From Ceratothoa steindachneri (Eukaryota > Arthropoda > Malacostraca > Isopoda > Cymothoidae): a stretch of 64,000 nt of DNA. The stretch spans positions 173,050,040 to 173,114,039 of the forward strand of contig OZ018318.1 in NCBI GenBank assembly GCA_963969495.1. Direction: 5' to 3'. Positions 58,991-64,000 of this stretch are shown in pieces. Under the pieces are notes generated by a model that was not told where the DNA came from, searched no databases, and saw only the letters and a list, made by a program, of their open reading frames with translations. The position numbers and the translations under genes were made by a program. Each line of letters opens with the position of its first letter. The stretch's first letter is position 1.

Positions 58991-59858
58991 TCAGGTCGTC
59001 TAGAAAGTATTAGCGTTTTTATCGCAATGCAATATATATGACAATCCAAACAACTAAATCAAGTCGTAGTAATATATAACAATAAATTTTTCGGGAATAC
59101 ATGAATACATGAACTTTCTGTGTTGTCCAACTCTCAATTTTGGTTTTGTGCAGAGATAGTGCACAAAACATGACGAATCCTTTGGCAAATTATCGTTTAC
59201 TGATCGTAAAGTGCAGCGTTCTATACAGAGGTTTCGAAGATATCTTAAAATATTCAATATCGATGGAAAAATCGATCCTCTGAAGGTGATACACTATGGA
59301 ATACAGTCGAGGCAAACCCTCGTGCATCACTACATAAGCTTTCTGGAACAATGGGGGCAAACAAATCTCAAAAGCCCACATACATAAAAAAATGGATGAT
59401 TGACAGTATGTTGGACTGCATCTAAGAGTATGCCCTATAACCTCCTTATCCAAGGAGTAACAATCATACCAGTAAAATATTTTGAGGAATAAGAGATAAT
59501 GCATAAAAGTTGCACGGAAGAAAAACATGCTTTAATCAATCGCAAAGGTCCTATTCTCCTTCATGACAATGTTCGTCTCGATGTGACAAAGGTTCCCATT
59601 GAGAAATTCAACGACTTAGAAAGTGAATTCCTGCCTCAGATATTTAGAGCTCTTTCTAATGAATAAACGGTTTCAAACTGAGGCAGATGCAGAAAAATAT
59701 TTTAAGACCTTTCTTGACTAAAGTCGCAAAATCTTCTACGGTAAAGTCAAACGCGCATTCAATCACATAGATGGATTAAACAGAAACTTATTATTTACCT
59801 GTTTGTTTATTTTAAATCTTTCACCTTAAAAAATATTAGTATTTACTGGACTAACGAA
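58991..59858 (+). mobile_element. Decayed mariner, SETMAR-type transposase
   Basis: Diverged inverted repeats (left TCAGGTCGTCTAGAAAGTAT; right, reversed, TTCGTTAGTCCAGTAAATAC) border 868 bp, with TA at 58989-58990 and 59859-59860. The catalytic half is legible on the plus strand: KKMDD then LLIQGVTIIPVKYFEE near 59440-59490, CTEEKHALINRKGPILLHDN (second aspartate) near 59530, and NKRFQTEADAEKYFKTFLD near 59660. The third aspartate region is deleted and the N-terminal half is unreadable. HDN and the RKGPILLHDN context are typical of the mariner group that includes human SETMAR. Confidence 0.75.
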
Positions 59859-59860
59859 TA

Positions 59861-60689
59861 AATCCTATGCGCCCTTTGTATGCAGATAAAAAGGAGTGCC
59901 AACAATTATTCTTTAAATAACTCAAGGAGAAAATTATGTAATTTAAAAAAAATATATTTCTTGAGAAAATACTAAGGCAAACTATCATTTACTCATACGT
60001 AATTTATTTTATAAAACCTTGCGATTAAGAACTAAGGCTCGACAAAGAACCGTAAAGAATGGGTTAGGTTAGGTTGGGGGAAAAAAGTGAAAGAAAATGG
60101 GCTGTAAATTATATATGAAGTGTATGTCATAATTAATTTTCTTAATTATATTTGTTAAACTAATATTCATCAATTCAACGATCATTGGCTTCAATGAATA
60201 AAAATTTTAATTGTTAAAAGGAGGTTCCATAATAGCAGAGATTATAAGCTTTATAAATGCGTCTCAAAAAAGCGATAGAAAGTAGGAGAGGAATTGAGAG
60301 TGTAGAAGGGATACAAATAGAAATAAAAAAAAGAGAGTGATATTTGAAAAGACAATGATAAAGTGAGCGAAAAAGAGATAGTGAGAAGGAGGAAGTGAGA
60401 GAAAAAGGACTACGAAGAGTGAGAAGGCTGTTGAGAATAAAACGAGGACGATATAGCTAAAAATGAGACAAAGATGTAATGAAGAAGTAAGTACAAATTG
60501 GGAAGAAGGGAAGAGAAAGAGAGGAGGAAGAATACCAAACAAAGAGAAATTAATTAAGAAGGAACAGCTAGATCGCGATGGAATGATGAATTTATTGTTT
60601 CAACAGAAAGGGCCCGATATGAAGCTAAGCTGGGAGAAGGAATTCATCGAAGTTTCCCCGAGGGAATGAAGGCGGCGAGGCAGAAGGCT
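59861..60689. other. Spacer with purine-rich tract
   Basis: From about 60270 to 60670 the plus strand is strongly purine-rich (GAGAGA- and GAAGAAG-like), giving artefactual charged frames on one strand and Leu/Phe/Ser-rich frames on the other. No gene is supported. Confidence 0.5.
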
Positions 60690-61165
60690 CTTGATCCCTC
60701 CATTTCAGGTAATTTATGGCCTCCGAGACGCTGATAAGATCGAGGCCGTTTTAGGCCAATCTCCGAGCTATTTGATTAGAATGAGATCATTTTGCGTCGA
60801 TTTGAGAGCCATTTGAAAAGAATAGATCCAATTTCGGCCAATCACCAACCCAATAAATGCTGGAATACGGTGCAATAAAAGGCCCCTCTTCAGTCAAGTG
60901 AAAATCGGACGAGAAGAGAGAAGTCTTCGGTTTGTGACATACTGCAATTCAAGGCAGCCATTAGATGGTGCCGCCGAGCTTCGCACTAATATTTAAGGAC
61001 TCACTCTAATTGGAGAGTACCATAAAAGTGGGCTACGGCCAAGGATCCGAAGAGAAGCACAGCCCCCTCTTTCGGCTAAGTTAAGCTACCTCGGTTTAGT
61101 CAGTCGCAGGATGGGTCATAATTCGGGCACACTTCAAGGTTCCTGAAACACCTTGAAACTCCCCG
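60690..61165. other. GC-raised non-coding block
   Basis: GC is well above the flanks, with no open frame and no repeat match in the window. It contains GATAAGATC (about 60730), CCAAT-like words and AATAAAAGGCC (60873-60884). It could be a regulatory or transcribed non-coding segment or an unrecognised repeat. Confidence 0.25.
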
Positions 61166-62579
61166 GAGTTTAGAGCCCACATTTAAATCGTATTGCCTCA
61201 CCAAAAATTAATGGTCCCTACAACACCGTTATTTTTTCAATTTATTTATTTAAAAAAAAGAAACCAACCGGAGCATTTTCGTATAAAAAAGCAAGGAAAA
61301 CAAAGGTAAAGTAAAAGGAAAGAAAAAATGTTGAAAGCTCAAATCTCAAATAAGCAAAGGAGGCGAATACTTTGCGCATTATAAAAGCCACGCAACTCTC
61401 TTGTAACCTGTTACTTCTTCTAAAGAAGATGGTTCTCCTTGCAGTATAATTTTAGGGGGAAATTTAAATATTGTTTTCTTTGTTAATCTAATATTAGAGA
61501 GAAAATTGCCCTATGAGATATTTTGCGAGAACCTCATAACTTTGTCATGGGCGAAATAAATTTCTTTTTCTTAGTAATTTTAATTTGCTATTTTGCAAGA
61601 TGGTGCAGATGGCAAAAGATATATGCTATCCTAAAAAATGGTCCCAATTAATGACCACTCAAGCAATTGCTGATAAGAATACATCTGCTATCATGTATTC
61701 AGGCCTTCTATAACCAATCCAACCGGCGCCACACTGTTTTGCCATCTCATTAACCACTTCACCGAAGAAAGAGCAGTCGTCTTCTGAAGAGAGCAGTAAG
61801 TCAGAGGAAGAGTAAAAGTTGTAGATTCAGATTAGAATTACAGAGCTGAAGCTAAGGAGGCACACCATTAAATTTCCAATAAATATCATCTCAACTAATT
61901 GATTAATGAACTTGATATCACACGGTTTAATGGCGGGCATTTGACCTCTAGTCTCAAACAGTAGAACCTAGTGAAAGTATGTATATCAAATCCGACAAAG
62001 CGTCACTTAGTTTTTTTCTAGCGTCTTCACTCGGAACACTCGGTCTCTGTTTCTACCACAACGTTCAACAGTATGTTAGAGTCAATCGGACTTGCTTTTC
62101 ACCTTAAAGACCGGCGCCTCTTCCTTGATAGCTCATTTGCTAATCTGTAAATTTTGTTGTTAAATAATGAGTAAAAGTATCCGTCTCTTCCGCAAAATCC
62201 CTGGGTGCACCTCAAAGAAGAATTAAACAAAATATACTAATCCAAAATATACAGAAAAAAATATAATATTAAAAAAATAAAAAAAACAGAAAAAAGGCAG
62301 GAGCACGCGACCAACATCAAAGAGAGTCAAATGAAATGGAGGAGGCAAGTCTCTTCCATAAATGTGAAGTCCACATGTCTGTGTGAACGATCAAGTCCCG
62401 AGTACAAGGGCCAAGCGATATTTCTCCGCTCATCCTGTTAATGGGACAGGTAATGTGCCCGAAGATCACCCAAATTGAAACATACAACAAGAATGTGCTG
62501 AAGATTCCGGACGACAATTCAGTCTTCGCAGAAAGGTATAGGGGAATGCTCTATACATTTAACAGGATTCCCTTGTATT
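61166..62579. other. AT-rich spacer, no supported gene
   Basis: A short frame near 61752-61815 ends with an acidic serine tail (SSSEESSKSEEE and stop), and 62420-62570 has a protein-like plus frame (ITQIETYNKNVLKIPDD). Neither has a recognisable domain or clean exon borders. Confidence 0.3.
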
Positions 62580-63130
62580 TTTACTTTTGCGCACCAGGGG
62601 CATCGTAGATCACTACACCAGGCACTACTTGAAACAACTAACCGAGTTCTATGTAGGTATGAGTAATGTCAATTGTGAGCCACTGGTAAACACAAGGAAG
62701 ATGTTGTTCCCACAACCGCATAAAATTAGGTTCCTTTAATGTTGAACCTTAAAATGCTTTCAATACTTCTTCCAAAAGATGTCTCAGAGAAAGTCCAAAA
62801 AGGCGTTAACTTGTGGGGGCACAGAGAAGGGATTATTTGAAGAACACGAAACTATAATAAAACCTCATTAGAAAGAATAAAGTGGCTCTTTTAAGCATTT
62901 TGGCACTGATTCTGGGCATCGTAGACAATCACAAGGCACAAAGCTTTGTACAAGTTGCTGAGAATCTGGTAAAAGCCCTCGGCTAACTGCGATACAGGGT
63001 GTCCCTGAAAATCCATATCTTTGACAATAGTTTTGATAAATTCCTGTAAAAAATGAAAGATTACTCAGAAGAGCAAGGCGAATGCTTCCACACATATATG
63101 CTGGATTTTACTTCCACCACAATAACAAGA
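62580..63130 (+). pseudogene. Pseudogene of the same uncharacterised arthropod protein (middle to C-terminal)
   Basis: Plus-strand frames give NVNCEPLVNTRKMLFPQPHK near 62667-62726, PKDVSEKVQKG near 62773 with a frameshift, FEEHETIIKPH near 62838, VSLKIHIFDNSFDKFL near 63001 and DYSEEQGECFHTYMLDF near 63060. Order and wording match the downstream half of the family seen at 40040-41045: EPLV-RKI-FPPLH, an LSE-K block, LKIHF and EEQGERFH. Stops and frameshifts make it non-functional. What looks like a transposon terminus at 62995 (ACAGGGTGTCCCTG) is inside this coding block. Confidence 0.6.
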
Positions 63131-64000
63131 AGTGTTCAAGCAAAACATGATCCGATACTAATTTTTTTGCTAATAGTGAGTCATTTACACTACAATAGCC
63201 AATCCCTTAAAACTATTCACATCTAAAATTTACCTTCCCTTTGTATAACAAGGGAAGTTGTTTTTCTGGCATAATAATTAATAAATTCGCTCTTTTTCTC
63301 ATTTGCGTTTGCTTTCAGGATGGAAAAGTAGTCACTAAAATGAATAAGATCCATTTTTTATTATTTTTGGCATAAGAAAAATTCACTGATAACTCTCTTA
63401 GTTTGAAACAGTATTACCTCGAAAAACAATCGTGCAATACGCCACTTAGCCGTAGATAACATCAAATATTAGGTACTAACTTGATACAAAAGAAGGAGAT
63501 GGTATGGAAAAAGATAACAAGGAGCAACGATTAATGAATAAAGTGCATTGGAAGGAGGCTGACTTCAAGAATATTAATGTTTGAATCATGAATTAAGTAT
63601 TGATAATAAAAAGCTCACTACATTTTAGACTGTGGCACAGACATTTGAGCACTCGCAAAGAAAGGTTTATTTTTAACTTAGAGGATTGAGTAGTTAATGT
63701 TCGATGGTTTGCTAAGGACTTTGTTCCCACATCACTTATAATTGATTGTACTCTGCTCCCCAAAATTAATTTTTCTGATTTTTCTGCAATTACTTTGAAG
63801 TCTTCTTTTAATAAAATAAACAGAGGGTATTGCAATTGTGGATTTATACTTCAATTATGAAATATTAGTGGATATTAAGATTAAAGTGCTGAATTAAACG
63901 AATATGAGCAGATGTCAGCTTTTGTTTATGTTGTATCTCTAACATAAAAGGCTGGACACATCTTAACAGATTTATAAAAGATATCCTTTAATTAGGTGAG
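63131..64000. other. AT-rich spacer, nothing recognised
   Basis: No supported feature to the window end. Confidence 0.5.

Noticed and set aside
61752..61815. Acidic serine-rich tail as a C-terminal exon
   Set aside because: No convincing acceptor in the right phase and no upstream partner.
62990..63010. ACAGGGTGTCCCTG as a transposon terminal repeat
   Set aside because: The bases lie inside a readable coding block (VSLKIHIF) of the arthropod-family pseudogene.
1..64000. CRISPR arrays, bacterial operons, rRNA genes
   Set aside because: No regularly spaced identical repeats with unique spacers, no prokaryotic gene layout and no rRNA-like conserved blocks.

Overview
The window reads as AT-rich intergenic or intronic DNA from an invertebrate nuclear genome. 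It is probably arthropod and possibly crustacean. The reasons are: several mariner-family transposon copies of different subfamilies, LINE and LTR retrotransposon debris, spliced-exon signatures (pyrimidine-rich acceptors, GTGAGT-type donors), and two fragments of an uncharacterised protein type that I know from arthropod genomes. There is no bacterial gene organisation. The organism call rests on family recognition only.

Layout. 1-4 kb: a decayed Ty3/gypsy pol end with a probable LTR, then a LINE reverse transcriptase remnant (+). 5-6.4 kb: a doubly deleted mariner (-) and a foldback element. 10-12.7 kb: a GA microsatellite and LTR scrap abut a broken retroelement polyprotein with an RT motif (-). 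15.4-23.4 kb: three mariner-superfamily copies, two foldback hairpins, a hammerhead-like motif, a TA microsatellite and an old minisatellite. 25.5-26.1 kb: a second LINE remnant. 28.9-30.0 kb: the most host-gene-like DNA, an intact THAP-domain ORF and a cleanly bounded exon resembling XK-related scramblase proteins (both -). 31.2-36.3 kb: one complete LTR retrotransposon (-) with 5-bp target duplications, long LTRs and a gag-like ORF but no pol. 40-44.5 kb: a pseudogene and an intact terminal exon of a transposase-like protein. 48.4-49.2 kb: a second internally deleted mariner. 53.8-56.6 kb: an LTR relative of the 31-kb element next to a gypsy gag-protease remnant. 57-60 kb: two mariner remnants. 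62.6-63.1 kb: a second fragment of the arthropod protein seen at 40 kb.

The parts do not work together as a pathway; the window is a record of transposon turnover. Three observations stand out. First, the 31-kb element's LTRs carry a roughly 620-bp array of short palindromes, many with a TGRC loop, organised as about four repeated cassettes. Second, two mariner copies 43 kb apart share the same internal-deletion junction, marking a non-autonomous subfamily. Third, a small set of intact, GC-richer coding exons (THAP, transposase C-terminus, XK-related) stands out from the decayed background. Stretches not listed are AT-rich DNA in which I see no supportable feature.
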